Virus record (IMG/VR): IMGVR_UViG_3300020188_000808
Coordinates: 1-64,000 of that record
Reading direction: 5' to 3' (one strand)
Length of the DNA: 64,000 bases
Source: a virus
Part shown: positions 38,098-47,722 of the stretch, piece by piece
Layout of the letters: every line of letters begins with the position of its first letter
Numbering within the stretch: position 1 is the first letter of the stretch
Notes under the pieces: generated by a model
What the model was told of the DNA's origin: nothing
What the model saw: the letters and a program-made list of their open reading frames with translations, nothing else
Database searches by the model: none
Translations under genes and position numbers: made by a program

Positions 38098-39682
38098 TCA
38101 TATTAGTCGAAACGAATATAGGCATGGGCGGTTCGTAATCTTCGGCCGCTTCTGCTTGATTAAACGATTCGTACACTCTTGGATCCCAGTCTTTTAATAC
38201 TGCAATTATACGCATACTTAGTAGTGTTGCACTAACTAAATCGTCCGTTTCTCCGGGTTTTGCTTTATAACTACTACCACTTGCTACAAATCCTTTAAGC
38301 TCTGATAGTAATACTTTACTGTTTACTTCTAGTTTATCGTTCTCAATCATAGTCTTTAAACGACTACAAGCACTAATTTTTGTACTGTGTGTTGTGTTAA
38401 ATCCTTTACGGAACTTGCGTACATGTCCTTTACGCATAGGCTCACTTGTAAGTAGCCCTGGTATATTCTCTTCTCCAAGATCTCTAATAACAATTAATGC
38501 ACCTTCTCCAATACTATTGTTCTCTACACTCCAATATATATTTGATCCGTTGTTATTACAACATTCTTTAATGTAATCACATATATCTTTTAAAACTCTA
38601 ATTTGTCCTGGTATAGCAGTTTCATTGTGTCTCCACTCTGCTACTTGCTTATAGCTTGGTACTTCAAATACTTGTATTGCGGCAAAGTCGCCACCTGTAC
38701 CCATACTAGGATCAAGTGCAACAACGTAACTATTGTCCCCTGTTGGTTTTTTATACCAACGTGTTTGGCCCATGTTAAGTATTGGATCTTTGCCTTCCAT
38801 TGATGCTAACTTAATACTATTAATAAGTGTTTCATCATAGATTAAAAATTCGCAACCATACTCACGGCGAAACTTTTCTTCACCAATACGACCAATTTCA
38901 TTCTTCCTCCATTCTTCATCTCTGTCAGGATGTTCGTCCCAACTACATGTAAATCCATGAAAGCCATTCTTACCAATATCTGATTCGTTACCGTGTTCGT
39001 CAAACTTATCTGCAGACTCTTTCCAAATAATAGCAAACGTATCTTCGTCTGAGTTAGGTGTACTTGTAATAATAGCTCTACCACCTGTTGCTAGTGTAGG
39101 TGATATTGATGTCCAAAATTCTTCTGCAATATTAGGATTAACAAATGCAAACTCGTCACAGTATAGTAATGATATGGACATACCACGTCCTGTGTTTCCT
39201 GTTGTAGTAGCACTTACAATACGTGAACCGTTTTCAAATTCCATACTACCTTTGTTGTAGTTTGTTACTCCTGCTCTAATATGATCAGCACACATTTCGT
39301 ACACGTATCTAATACGTTGCATAATTTCCTGTGCGCCTGTGTATTTGTGTGCGGCAATTAGAATAGTTTGATCTGGATGGAACATAGCATACCAACACAA
39401 GTAAATTGCGGCAGTAGTAGTTTTACCAGTTTGTCTTGGTAACATATTAATATTAAAACGGAAGTCGTGATAACTCTGTAGTAACCGTTCTTGATATGCA
39501 AACGGATCAAATAATAATTTACCTTTTACAGGGTGCTGAATGAATGCAAACTTCTTAGCAAAGTACAAGTATCCATCTTTTGGATCCATGCATCTGCGTA
39601 GGTCTTCAATCTGCGCCTCAGTATATGTATCTCTGGTATGTGCCTTTTTTGTTAAGACACCATCTAAACTCTTTGTTGCCAT
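38093..39682 (-). CDS. gp17: Terminase large subunit (gp17)
   Basis: 529 residues. ATPase domain with Walker A RQTGKT (83-88), Walker B SLLYCDEFAF (about 173-182) and a C-motif around ITSTPN; a C-terminal RNaseH-like nuclease with VALDPSMGTGGD and later acidic residues. It pumps and cuts DNA at the portal. Start: TAAATA-N5-ATG after a strong terminator, so it is a separate late transcript, probably leaderless. Confidence 0.96.
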   Translation of the reverse strand: MATKSLDGVLTKKAHTRDTYTEAQIEDLRRCMDPKDGYLYFAKKFAFIQHPVKGKLLFDPFAYQERLLQSYHDFRFNINMLPRQTGKTTTAAIYLCWYAMFHPDQTILIAAHKYTGAQEIMQRIRYVYEMCADHIRAGVTNYNKGSMEFENGSRIVSATTTGNTGRGMSISLLYCDEFAFVNPNIAEEFWTSISPTLATGGRAIITSTPNSDEDTFAIIWKESADKFDEHGNESDIGKNGFHGFTCSWDEHPDRDEEWRKNEIGRIGEEKFRREYGCEFLIYDETLINSIKLASMEGKDPILNMGQTRWYKKPTGDNSYVVALDPSMGTGGDFAAIQVFEVPSYKQVAEWRHNETAIPGQIRVLKDICDYIKECCNNNGSNIYWSVENNSIGEGALIVIRDLGEENIPGLLTSEPMRKGHVRKFRKGFNTTHSTKISACSRLKTMIENDKLEVNSKVLLSELKGFVASGSSYKAKPGETDDLVSATLLSMRIIAVLKDWDPRVYESFNQAEAAEDYEPPMPIFVSTNMR

Positions 39683-39687
39683 ACTAT

Positions 39688-39695
39688 TATTTACT
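39688..39695 (-). promoter_or_regulatory. T4-type late element abutting the gp17 start
   Basis: Minus strand AGTAAATA, then ATAGT, then ATG (39682). It immediately follows the terminator at 39696-39722. Confidence 0.65.
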
Positions 39696-39722
39696 CAAAA
39701 AAATACCCGCCGGAGCGGGTAT
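39696..39722 (-). terminator. Rho-independent terminator between packaging genes
   Basis: On the minus strand ATACCCGC-TCCG-GCGGGTAT followed by a T-run. It ends the transcript from gp16 and its neighbours, just before the gp17 late element. Confidence 0.88.
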
Positions 39723-39753
39723 TGAGTTTGACGTTTTAACTTTATTATTATTC

Positions 39754-40335
39754 TTAACTACAGCCGCAACTTGAACAAGCCATTAGCTTCTTCTTGGTAT
39801 TTTTACCACATTCTGGACATTTACCTTCGCCCATTAGTTCGGCATATTTGTTTTTTAGTTCTTCTTTAATCTCATCTTCAAGTGACATTGGATTGTCACC
39901 TCCAGCTGTTGCTGGGTAAGAACCTTTTTGTTTGTTAAGTCCACCACTTAAATCTTTAGTCATGTACTTAGTATCTTGGTGTTGCTCATCTGGGCTATTG
40001 TCATAATCTTCTGCTTCAACACTATCATTACAACTACTTGCACCAATATGTTGCTTGCCACAAATCTTGCATGGTGCTTTTTGCATTCCAGGTTTAAGAT
40101 CATCCATGTCGCTTGGTGGTCCCATAGGCTCGTCTAATCCTTTAATTGCCGCCATTGATTTCTCAATGTCACCACGCATACCTAAACTTGGTGCCGGTGC
40201 TGGATTAATATCTTTATCGCCTAATACCTTAAACAGTTCGCCTACTTCTTGTGGACTATCACCTGTTAATGAAATATTCATTGATGCCGCTTCGTTAAGT
40301 GCATCAATTTTTTTATAAATGTCTTCTAGTTTCAT
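39754..40335 (-). CDS. Zinc-ribbon phage protein, structural-region
   Basis: 193 residues from MKLEDIYKK (ATG 40335, GGGGAGC site). Contains SMNISLTGDSPQEVGELFKVLGD, a segment I recall from conserved marine phage proteins near packaging genes. Two Cys pairs: CKICGKQHIGASSC and CPECGK with CSSCGCS at the end, likely zinc-binding. Between gp16-region genes and gp17. Role unknown. Confidence 0.7.
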   Translation of the reverse strand: MKLEDIYKKIDALNEAASMNISLTGDSPQEVGELFKVLGDKDINPAPAPSLGMRGDIEKSMAAIKGLDEPMGPPSDMDDLKPGMQKAPCKICGKQHIGASSCNDSVEAEDYDNSPDEQHQDTKYMTKDLSGGLNKQKGSYPATAGGDNPMSLEDEIKEELKNKYAELMGEGKCPECGKNTKKKLMACSSCGCS

Positions 40336-40336
40336 G

Positions 40337-40903
40337 TTATTTGCTCCCCATAGGGCTAGTGTTACCTGGTTCGCCCATATCTTGAATTTGTTCTTTGTTA
40401 ACTGCAACAGATCCAATTGGATCGTTTTCTCTTTCTTTACGTGCTTGTTCTAACTCTGCTAATAGTCCCATAATTCTTTCGCCTGTTACTGTCTTGTGAA
40501 CTGCTGGATCTGATTCTGGTAAATCGCTTCCTAAATTTGGCTCGTAAACTTTATTGTATTCTGCATCTTGATACTGTTCTTGTGGAGCATCTAAATTTCT
40601 TACAATTAAATGTGACTCTGGTAGTCCGCATGTTTGTGTTAGGTATTCTGCTACTACTGGTGCAATAGTTGGATATGCTAATTCAGCTTCGCAATAGTTA
40701 ACTTCTGTATTTTGTAATTGAGGAAAATCTAATGGACGTTCTGTAATTGGTGTACGTTTGCAATCAGTCATGTTAATAACGCCAAACTTCTGTAGTGCAG
40801 TTTCCATGGTGTCCATGCACCCTTCAGGTAGCTCTCCGGCAATACCAATTTTAAATTTATAAGTCTTTTTAGACTCTGTTAAATAATCTGCAAATGTCTT
40901 CAT
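40337..40903 (-). CDS. Conserved phage protein near terminase
   Basis: 188 residues. N-terminal MKTFADYLTESKKTYKFKIG..GELPEG, then a ferredoxin-like alternation and an Ala/Glu-rich tail. The opening [MK]..F.[DE]YL.ES resembles N-termini of many marine T4-like structural proteins. No enzymatic motif. Probably head assembly or packaging by location. Its stop lies one base before the start of the 39754 gene. Confidence 0.68.
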   Translation of the reverse strand: MKTFADYLTESKKTYKFKIGIAGELPEGCMDTMETALQKFGVINMTDCKRTPITERPLDFPQLQNTEVNYCEAELAYPTIAPVVAEYLTQTCGLPESHLIVRNLDAPQEQYQDAEYNKVYEPNLGSDLPESDPAVHKTVTGERIMGLLAELEQARKERENDPIGSVAVNKEQIQDMGEPGNTSPMGSK

Positions 40904-40920
40904 ATCAGTTCCTTATATGT

Positions 40921-41409
40921 TTATTTATCCATGTTTTTCAATTTTTCAAGCAAACTATTACGGTCTGTTACTACGTAACCTTCGCCATTTACAAGTCCTG
41001 AATCTTCAAATCCACTGTCTTTGTCTTGCTTTTCTTTTTTAAGTTGCAAGTCGATCATTTTTAATTTTTTATCTAGTTTCGCAACTTTGGCATCGAGAGC
41101 CGTTTTAAGCATTCCTCCAGCCACTTCAAATACTCTGCCACTATACCTTGCCTCCACGTTCATGCCTAAATCCATTAAGTCGTCATATGCTGTAGTAGCT
41201 TTTAGTGCAATCTCGTTGAGTTCTTTATCTGCTAATTCTCCTAGACCTTTTACAGCTGGTAATGCCGCAGTAATCTTATCAAGCTCTGCAATGTCTCTAA
41301 AGTCTTCGTCAGTACTTGCTTTAACTACATTGTTAGACTTTGACTTTTCTTCTTGAATAATCTCTTGGCTTTCAGGCAAATTGAGTAATTCTTCTAGTTT
41401 TTTAGTCAT
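40921..41409 (-). CDS. gp16: Probable terminase small subunit (gp16)
   Basis: 162 residues. The central coiled-coil-like helical core (about 50-130) with ALKATTAYDDLMDLGM and SGRVFEVAGGMLKTALDA follows the gp16 pattern of marine T4-like phages, where a helix pair multimerises. It would bind DNA ends and regulate gp17. Upstream of gp17 with two small genes between. Late element at 41436. Sequence support is moderate. Confidence 0.65.
   Translation of the reverse strand: MTKKLEELLNLPESQEIIQEEKSKSNNVVKASTDEDFRDIAELDKITAALPAVKGLGELADKELNEIALKATTAYDDLMDLGMNVEARYSGRVFEVAGGMLKTALDAKVAKLDKKLKMIDLQLKKEKQDKDSGFEDSGLVNGEGYVVTDRNSLLEKLKNMDK
40922..40929 (-). promoter_or_regulatory. Possible late-type element
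   Basis: Minus strand GATAAATA about 19 bases before the 40903 start. It is also the last codons and stop of the preceding gene, so it may be chance. Confidence 0.4.
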
Positions 41410-41435
41410 TTTGGTTTTCCATTATATACTACTAT

Positions 41436-41443
41436 TATTTATC
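41436..41443 (-). promoter_or_regulatory. T4-type late element
   Basis: Minus strand GATAAATA about 26 bases before the gp16 start, with an ordinary leader. Confidence 0.65.
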
Positions 41444-41881
41444 CTATTTTCTCTTGCCTGAGTGGAAAATGTCTTTTTCGGTTATAACCCTAAAGAATAT
41501 TTTCTTCTGTTTACACCATGCTCTTGCGGCTTCCCATTTAGCAACATTTTGGATATACTGTGCTTGACGCCATTTATCACGTCCAACATTCTCTTTCATA
41601 GTTTGGTTATCAGGCTTAACTTCAATTAGTTCAACATGTGGTCTACCATTTTTATCGCTGTACTGTATTAAGAAGTCTGGAACATAAACTGTGTGCTTGC
41701 CTGTTAATGGATTTCTATATGGAATTTTAACACTCTCACTTGCCCATTTACTAACACTAGGACTTTCGTCACAGAATTTCATAAATGCAAATTCCCAACT
41801 ACTTCTATACAATGGTGTTTTTGTACCTAAGTATTTTTCAGGAAACTTTAATGAATAGCGACCTTGAGCAAACTTACCCAT
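41444..41881 (-). CDS. gp4: Head completion protein (gp4)
   Basis: 145 residues. YRSSWEFAFMKFCDESPSV, VPDFLIQY and LIEVKP form the PD-(D/E)XK-like core of T4 gp4. T4 gp4 finishes filled heads before tail joining. Length is as for T4 (150 residues). It is followed by gp16 and preceded by a conserved structural gene. Confidence 0.9.
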   Translation of the reverse strand: MGKFAQGRYSLKFPEKYLGTKTPLYRSSWEFAFMKFCDESPSVSKWASESVKIPYRNPLTGKHTVYVPDFLIQYSDKNGRPHVELIEVKPDNQTMKENVGRDKWRQAQYIQNVAKWEAARAWCKQKKIFFRVITEKDIFHSGKRK

Positions 41882-41885
41882 AGCA

Positions 41886-42272
41886 TTATACCACTATGTT
41901 TCTAGTTTCTAGTTTATTAGTTGCTTGGTCCACTTTATAACCTAGTGTACTAATTTTTGCTCTATTATAATTTAAAATTTCTGTAATTACAGTACTCAAC
42001 TGTATATCATCAAACCCTCCTAGAGTGTCTAATAATTCAAATATTTTTACATTGTCTATCTTTGCTTGTTGCATAACAATAGTAGCAACACTAGTTGAAC
42101 TAACTTCATCAAACCCTCTTTTAGCAAAGAACCCAACTGTTGCATCAACTTCATTGCTTGAAAATTCAAACGGTTTTGTATAATATTGATCAAAGAATTG
42201 TTTTACTGATGTAGCACTATCTCCTGTTTTTGCAGGAAGGTTACCGTATAAGTTTGTTGGCGTTGATGGCAT
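41886..42272 (-). CDS. Conserved structural-region protein
   Basis: 128 residues. FFDQYYTKPFEFSSNEVDATVGFF and RGFDE, with LNYNRAKISTLGYK, is the pattern of a small protein conserved beside gp4 in marine T4-like phages, by recollection. Probably helical and a virion component. Ribosome site GGAATAA. Role unknown. Confidence 0.72.
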   Translation of the reverse strand: MPSTPTNLYGNLPAKTGDSATSVKQFFDQYYTKPFEFSSNEVDATVGFFAKRGFDEVSSTSVATIVMQQAKIDNVKIFELLDTLGGFDDIQLSTVITEILNYNRAKISTLGYKVDQATNKLETRNIVV

Positions 42273-42281
42273 AATTTATTC

Positions 42282-43640
42282 CTATGTAAAGTCTAGGCTT
42301 GATCCGTTAGCATTTGCAATAGCCGCCGATCGTGCTTTAACTTTGTTTGCTTCACTTTGTGCATTGTATGCCGCAGTTATCATTTGCGGTATTGGACTGC
42401 CTCCATTGTTAATATGACTTTTCTTAAATGCTGTTGCTTTAGCTAATGAATCAGCCGCTCCTTTATTACCACTTAAGAAGTTAGTAACACTACTTAGTGG
42501 GTTTGGTATTTTTCCAGAAGCAATGCCGGCTAATCCAGCCACTCCTGCAACTGTAGCAATAGTACTAAAGTCTCCACCTAGTCCACTTGATTTAGGAAAT
42601 GCAACGTTTGCAACGCCACTAACATCAATACCTGTAGCTTTGCCAATTTGGTCTTTTAAGATACCAAATCCTTCTTGGCGTAATCCATCTGATCCTAAAT
42701 TTTTAGCATTTTGTGTAATGCTAGTTGCTTTTAATACTGTTCCTAAAAAGTTTGCCGGACTACTAAATGCCGCGCCGCTACTAATGTCTCCAAAGACATC
42801 TGCTATGCCTCCTGCAATGCCGCCAATGCCAAACACACTTGATGTTCCTCCACCTGCTAATGAATTAGGACTTGGTGTTTGATCATAATGTCCACTAGCA
42901 CTACCAAAGCTCTTAGGAGCAATGCCGTCTTTAACTGGACCTCTAGCATACCATACAGTTTCGTATTGAACTGTCATTGAATTTTGTACTGTATCACTTG
43001 AACTGTTATCTAAACTATCATGTTCCCAAGCACTAATTATTGGATTAACTAAAGTAAAACAAGTATAACGCTTTCTTGACATTTGATAAATTTGAATACT
43101 TTCAAAGAACGGTTTGAAACTATCATTGTCCATTCCGTATCTATAACTATTTGACAATTCACCTTGGTACGTATTACCTCTGTTGTAGGCCGCGTTTGAA
43201 GTGTTAGGATTAGAACTACCATCTACACTTGCATAGTTTCCATCTTTAAAATAATATCTATAATATGCTTCCCACATAGCAGTTGTCTGACCATAGTTAT
43301 CATCGTGGAATGTAACATTAATTGGATCGTAATCTAATCTTGTTTGTAAATTTCTTTTTTGGTTGTATTGATGTTTTAGCGTTGTTGCAATTTGATACTT
43401 AGGTAAGTCAACTTGTTTAACAAGCATATTAATTTCTTGTGTTTTTAATTGAGGAATTAATGCTACAGCTTCTGGATTTAAATTAAATGTTACATGATAA
43501 AGAAATTTAGATTTAGGACTTAATCTATGTGCATCATCAACATAAAGTCTTGCCGCGTGAGCCGCATCGCCTAGGTTTCCTTTAGGACTCAATGCTCCGC
43601 TTATTAAGTTGTTTAAAAAACCGTTAAGTTTATTTGCCAT
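42282..43640 (-). CDS. Tail-tube-like baseplate protein (gp54/gp48-type candidate)
   Basis: 452 residues. N-terminal half has a tube-like beta fold: FLYHVTFNLNP, LPKYQIATTLKHQYNQKR and DPINVTFHDDNYGQT, then SAWEHDSL. The C-terminal half is Ala/Gly-rich and helical. Similar two-part proteins nucleate the tail tube on the baseplate in T4 (gp48/gp54). Placed next to gp19 and gp18, the tube and sheath. Tail-tube family likely; exact identity uncertain. Confidence 0.6.
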   Translation of the reverse strand: MANKLNGFLNNLISGALSPKGNLGDAAHAARLYVDDAHRLSPKSKFLYHVTFNLNPEAVALIPQLKTQEINMLVKQVDLPKYQIATTLKHQYNQKRNLQTRLDYDPINVTFHDDNYGQTTAMWEAYYRYYFKDGNYASVDGSSNPNTSNAAYNRGNTYQGELSNSYRYGMDNDSFKPFFESIQIYQMSRKRYTCFTLVNPIISAWEHDSLDNSSSDTVQNSMTVQYETVWYARGPVKDGIAPKSFGSASGHYDQTPSPNSLAGGGTSSVFGIGGIAGGIADVFGDISSGAAFSSPANFLGTVLKATSITQNAKNLGSDGLRQEGFGILKDQIGKATGIDVSGVANVAFPKSSGLGGDFSTIATVAGVAGLAGIASGKIPNPLSSVTNFLSGNKGAADSLAKATAFKKSHINNGGSPIPQMITAAYNAQSEANKVKARSAAIANANGSSLDFT

Positions 43641-43670
43641 TTTTACGTATTCCTCATACTCTTATACTAA

Positions 43671-43678
43671 TATTTATC
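43671..43678 (-). promoter_or_regulatory. T4-type late element
   Basis: Minus strand GATAAATA about 30 bases upstream of the 43640 start. Confidence 0.65.
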
Positions 43679-43700
43679 TAATATAATTAAGTGCGTAGAT

Positions 43701-43736
43701 AAAAAAAAAGGATGCCTAATTAAAGACACCCTTTTT
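43701..43736 (-). terminator. Terminator after gp19
   Basis: Minus strand AAAAGGGTGTC pairs with GGCATCCTTTT, followed by T-run. It ends the gp19 transcript before the next late element. Confidence 0.75.
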
Positions 43737-43765
43737 ATATACTTCAGGAAATATTGTTATTGTTA

Positions 43766-44395
43766 TTAACTAGCGCCGCCGCCTGTAATAGCTGTGTTAA
43801 CTGTACGTCCGATTGCTGTTCCTATGCCTGTTCCTTGTGGGCTTTGGATAGCGTTGTCATAACGTATCGCTAGTGCAACAGTTACTGGATCGTTAGTAGA
43901 GTAAGACAAGCTATTGTAGTTTGCTGACTCTAAGTAACAACCATACAATTCAAATGTCTCTAGTACACTTGCTGTATTAGCACCGTTACCACCGTCTAAT
44001 ATTTCAATTCTTGTAACGAATTTGTAATCGCTACCTGACGCCGCCGAACTTTGTTCAAAGAAGTCAAATTGTTTCTGTAGTTGCTCGCCAACAAGTTTTT
44101 GTACGTTGTTTGAAACATCTTCACGTAGGTTAAGTGTAATTGGTTCCCAAGTGTGTTTACCTGCTAGGTATACACGTGAGTTATACACATCTACTGTAAT
44201 TTGTTCAAAACTTACGTTAGGTCTTGTTACGTCTACAACCTGTTTAGTTAGTTCTGTTGTTGGTGTTGATACTCCAAAATTTTCAAGACTCACTCTAAAG
44301 CGGTATTGTAGTTTCGGCATCAACAAACCTTGGTTACTAGCTGAAGAGCTAGAATCCAAAGGTACTGTAATTTTGCTTAGTGTTGAAATTGCCAT
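43766..44395 (-). CDS. gp19: Tail tube protein (gp19)
   Basis: 209 residues. LQYRFRVSLENFG, TRPNVSFEQITVDVYNSRVYLAGKHTWEPITLNLRED and LYGCYLESANYNSLSYSTNDPVTVALAIRYDNA match T4-like gp19, which stacks in hexameric rings inside the sheath. Late element 22 bases upstream plus GGAGATATT site. Confidence 0.93.
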   Translation of the reverse strand: MAISTLSKITVPLDSSSSASNQGLLMPKLQYRFRVSLENFGVSTPTTELTKQVVDVTRPNVSFEQITVDVYNSRVYLAGKHTWEPITLNLREDVSNNVQKLVGEQLQKQFDFFEQSSAASGSDYKFVTRIEILDGGNGANTASVLETFELYGCYLESANYNSLSYSTNDPVTVALAIRYDNAIQSPQGTGIGTAIGRTVNTAITGGGAS

Positions 44396-44416
44396 TATAA
44401 TATCTCCTGCTTATTA

Positions 44417-44424
44417 GTATTTAT
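44417..44424 (-). promoter_or_regulatory. T4-type late element of gp19
   Basis: Minus strand GATAAATA, upstream of the GGAG ribosome site. Confidence 0.7.
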
Positions 44425-44428
44425 CATA

Positions 44429-47400
44429 TTAAAGTCCTGCTATCTCACCAGTGTTTTTAAGTCTTAATGGAATGTAAATAAACTCCACAGCTTTCACTGG
44501 TTCAATTGCTATATCTAAGTAAAGCTCATTTCTATCAATTCTAGTTGGTGTGTTGTTTGATTCATCACACACTACTAAGAAGTCATATAATGCTCTTTGA
44601 CCTACTAACTCTAATAGTAAACTATCTGCTTGTGCTTTAATCTCATCACGTGTGATTTTGTCATTTGGCTCAAAGATATAAGGTTTAGCAAGTTTGTTAA
44701 ACTGTGAACGTAAGTAAATTACTAGTCTTGCAACGTTGATTCTGTCTAAAGCACTAGCATTTTTAGCTCTTGTCTTTTGACCAAAGTTAACAAGTCCTGC
44801 ACCACTTAAGAACGTTACAGGGTTAATAGCATTGCTGTACAATGTATCACGCTGTCCTTCGTTAAGTGCTACGCTTTGGAATTCACCTTCGCTTGTAATG
44901 TATCCTGCACTTGAAGCATTTGTAATTCCACCACGTCTTGTTCCTGCTGGAGCAAACCATGGAAACGATACTTGATCGCTTAGTGCCATTGTGCGTAAGA
45001 TACCATGTGAAGCTGGAACAACTACGTTGTTACCTGCGTTATCACTTGTGAATAAACTTGGATAAAACACACCTAAGTATTCATCGTATGTTACAAGTCC
45101 ATCGTCATTGTCTTCAACTGCACCTTTTACGTTAGTTGCATATTCGTTCAATGAAGTTGCATCTGGTGTTAATCTAAACGGTAAGTCACCTACAACAAAT
45201 GCACTAATGCCTCTATCATAGTTAAGTGTTTTCATTTCACCAATTAGCTCTGAGTAACCAGGTGTTGCCATCAAGTTAAAGATTCTTGAATTATCATCTC
45301 TAATATCAGCATTGCTGTTAACCATTGCTTGTAATGCTTGTACTACAACTTTACGTTGAGCTTTTCTACCAAAAGAGCCTGCACCATTTTCTTGGTTAGC
45401 TGATTCAGTTACCCATCTGTTAGTTGCGTATGCACTCATTGACTCGTCGTTGTTAAATCTAATATTAAGTCCTGTAGTATCAATGTAGTTACGTACATAT
45501 TTCTTAACGTTAAATCCTGAACGTCTAGTATTCCAAAGCAACATACCTTTTGGATATAGTGCCGGATCTGGAGCGTCAAAGTCTAAGAAGTTACTTACTA
45601 GTAATTCAGCAATAGTTCCTGCTGTATCACCTTTAACACCTGAAATGCCATAACGTGCATCAGCAAACAAAATACCGTCTTCAGTAGTTTGGTCGCCTGT
45701 ATCAAGTGCAATGAACTTCAATGAAGTGCCATTGTATTTGTAAATCTTAGGATAATTTTCTAAGTCTGCTGTACTAATCCAAATGTCGCCATTTTTAAGA
45801 TCAGTTCCATCTGATTGCTTAGTTGGCTCAGTAGCTGAAACAATTGGTCCTGCTGGATCTGTTTTATCACCACTTACTGCATTATAAAAAGGTGCAGTTG
45901 AATCTTGATAACCTACCCATGTAGTACCGTTATGAATCATTAAGTCTACTTCGTCAACAATACTGTTGTACCATAATGCACCATCAGTTGTTAATGCTGT
46001 TGGAGCCAATGTACTTGCAGTATATGTTAAGTATTTCCAGTTACTAGCAACCATATCGTATGCATTGCCTGCGGCATCTGTATACAAGTTTGGTGTTGCT
46101 GTTGCCGCATTTGAGCCATTGTAAGCTACAAATCCTGCTAAAGCTAATCCGCTGTTAGTATCTGTAATGTGGATGTCACCACCGTCATTGTGTTCAATAA
46201 CAATTCTGTTTGAAGCATCAACACTTGCTACAACGTTAGTTAATCCTGCGGAGTTAATTGCTCCTGCAACATCATCTGCATCATCTGCATTACCGTTTGT
46301 TGTAACACTTACTGTAACTGCCGCACTTAGTACAGCACTTGCTGGACTAGTTTCTGCAATATCAAAAGCATAAGTTCCAGTTACTAGTTGTGTTGTGATA
46401 ATATCTGAAATAATTTTAGTATTACCAGTTGCTTGTCTTCTGTGAATCTTAAAGTCACCAATTGGATCAGTTGCTTCATCATTATTAGTTTTGATGTAAA
46501 CTGCGCCTACAGGTAAGTTTTTACCGCCGCCTGCTTTATCTAATGCAAACAACGCCGCTTCAGGTGTTGCATACATTGGAGCTGACTTAGTTTCCCACAA
46601 GCTAGTTGTGCCGTTCCACATTTTAACTTTCCAGTTAGCACCTAAATTAGGTTGTGTAGTTTTAACCCAGATACTTCCTGTTGGACGTGGACTTGTGTCA
46701 GTTGACTTATATTCAGGTACACTAGTATGCGGAGCAATACTTAACTTCGGTGCTTTAAAAGTAGCCGCTGTTAAACCAATCTCTGCTAATAGTGTTGAAG
46801 CGTTAGTTGCTAATACAACGTCTACGCCTGTTGAATAAATCTCTAATTTGTTGTTAACTACTGCTGAAGTAACTCCAGCAATACCTGCTGAACCAATAGC
46901 ACTTACAACATCACTTAATGCTGTTCCGCCACTAGTTACTACAGTTCCGTTAATGCTCATCGAAGCACCGTTAGTAATTGTTGCGTTGGAAACCGTACCA
47001 GTAACAGTTGCCCATGAACTAATCCATGCTGTAGTTCCTACTTGTACCCATGTACCATCGGATTTTTTGTAGTATAACTTGTTAAGTGTTGTAGTTGCAA
47101 CGATAGCGTAGTCACCAATTGCGCCAACAGAAGTTTTTGGTGCGCCGCCTGTTACTTTAGTTGTATCTGTAATCACTGTTGGAATTTTGTTAGTAAAGCT
47201 CTGTCCGCCAGTAACACTAGCCGATGCGCCGTTCCATTCAAAAATACCAAACACACTATTTGCTGTATCAAACCAATAAGTGCCGTCTGCTGGATTAGCC
47301 GCTGGTGCTGTAGCAGATGCCATTAGTTCTTTAGTGTTTAATGATGCTCTAGTTACATAAGCTCTGTTAGCTACTCCTAAGTATGAGTAGGCCGCTTGTA

Positions 47401-47680
47401 ACCCGTATTCGTTTAATTCACTACCGTGTAGTGCATTGTTGTTTGTGTCCGTATAGAAAGTTGGATCTCCAAACAAGTCTGTTAATTCTCTTTGTGAGGT
47501 AACCAAATATGGTTTGCCTGCATTTGCCGCTGTTGTACCTGCGGCTGTTCCTGTTCCAGCACCGTTCGTTTTGTCTTGTGCGGAAACAACAAAAATCATT
47601 GGTACTGTACCTGGCTCAGCTGGTGTATAGAAACTTTCGTCTATAACGCTGACCTGTACTCCTGGTGATACTAAAGCCAT
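44429..47680 (-). CDS. gp18: Contractile tail sheath protein (gp18), enlarged
   Basis: 1083 residues against 659 in T4. Starts MALVSPGVQVSVIDESFY; the C-terminal domain includes FNKLAKPYIFEPND and YDFLVVCDESNNTPTRIDRNEL, the conserved sheath core. A long insert (about 120-660) has repeated Trp/Gly modules such as GSIWVKTTQPN, ALWYNSIVDE and GDIWISTADLEN, likely surface-exposed beta domains. Late element TATAAATA 35 bases upstream. Confidence 0.92.
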   Translation of the reverse strand: MALVSPGVQVSVIDESFYTPAEPGTVPMIFVVSAQDKTNGAGTGTAAGTTAANAGKPYLVTSQRELTDLFGDPTFYTDTNNNALHGSELNEYGLQAAYSYLGVANRAYVTRASLNTKELMASATAPAANPADGTYWFDTANSVFGIFEWNGASASVTGGQSFTNKIPTVITDTTKVTGGAPKTSVGAIGDYAIVATTTLNKLYYKKSDGTWVQVGTTAWISSWATVTGTVSNATITNGASMSINGTVVTSGGTALSDVVSAIGSAGIAGVTSAVVNNKLEIYSTGVDVVLATNASTLLAEIGLTAATFKAPKLSIAPHTSVPEYKSTDTSPRPTGSIWVKTTQPNLGANWKVKMWNGTTSLWETKSAPMYATPEAALFALDKAGGGKNLPVGAVYIKTNNDEATDPIGDFKIHRRQATGNTKIISDIITTQLVTGTYAFDIAETSPASAVLSAAVTVSVTTNGNADDADDVAGAINSAGLTNVVASVDASNRIVIEHNDGGDIHITDTNSGLALAGFVAYNGSNAATATPNLYTDAAGNAYDMVASNWKYLTYTASTLAPTALTTDGALWYNSIVDEVDLMIHNGTTWVGYQDSTAPFYNAVSGDKTDPAGPIVSATEPTKQSDGTDLKNGDIWISTADLENYPKIYKYNGTSLKFIALDTGDQTTEDGILFADARYGISGVKGDTAGTIAELLVSNFLDFDAPDPALYPKGMLLWNTRRSGFNVKKYVRNYIDTTGLNIRFNNDESMSAYATNRWVTESANQENGAGSFGRKAQRKVVVQALQAMVNSNADIRDDNSRIFNLMATPGYSELIGEMKTLNYDRGISAFVVGDLPFRLTPDATSLNEYATNVKGAVEDNDDGLVTYDEYLGVFYPSLFTSDNAGNNVVVPASHGILRTMALSDQVSFPWFAPAGTRRGGITNASSAGYITSEGEFQSVALNEGQRDTLYSNAINPVTFLSGAGLVNFGQKTRAKNASALDRINVARLVIYLRSQFNKLAKPYIFEPNDKITRDEIKAQADSLLLELVGQRALYDFLVVCDESNNTPTRIDRNELYLDIAIEPVKAVEFIYIPLRLKNTGEIAGL

Positions 47681-47714
47681 TTTATTTTCTCCTGTTGATA
47701 TAGCATGTTACTAT

Positions 47715-47722
47715 TATTTATA
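47715..47722 (-). promoter_or_regulatory. T4-consensus late promoter of gp18
   Basis: Minus strand TATAAATA, identical to the T4 late consensus. Confidence 0.78.
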
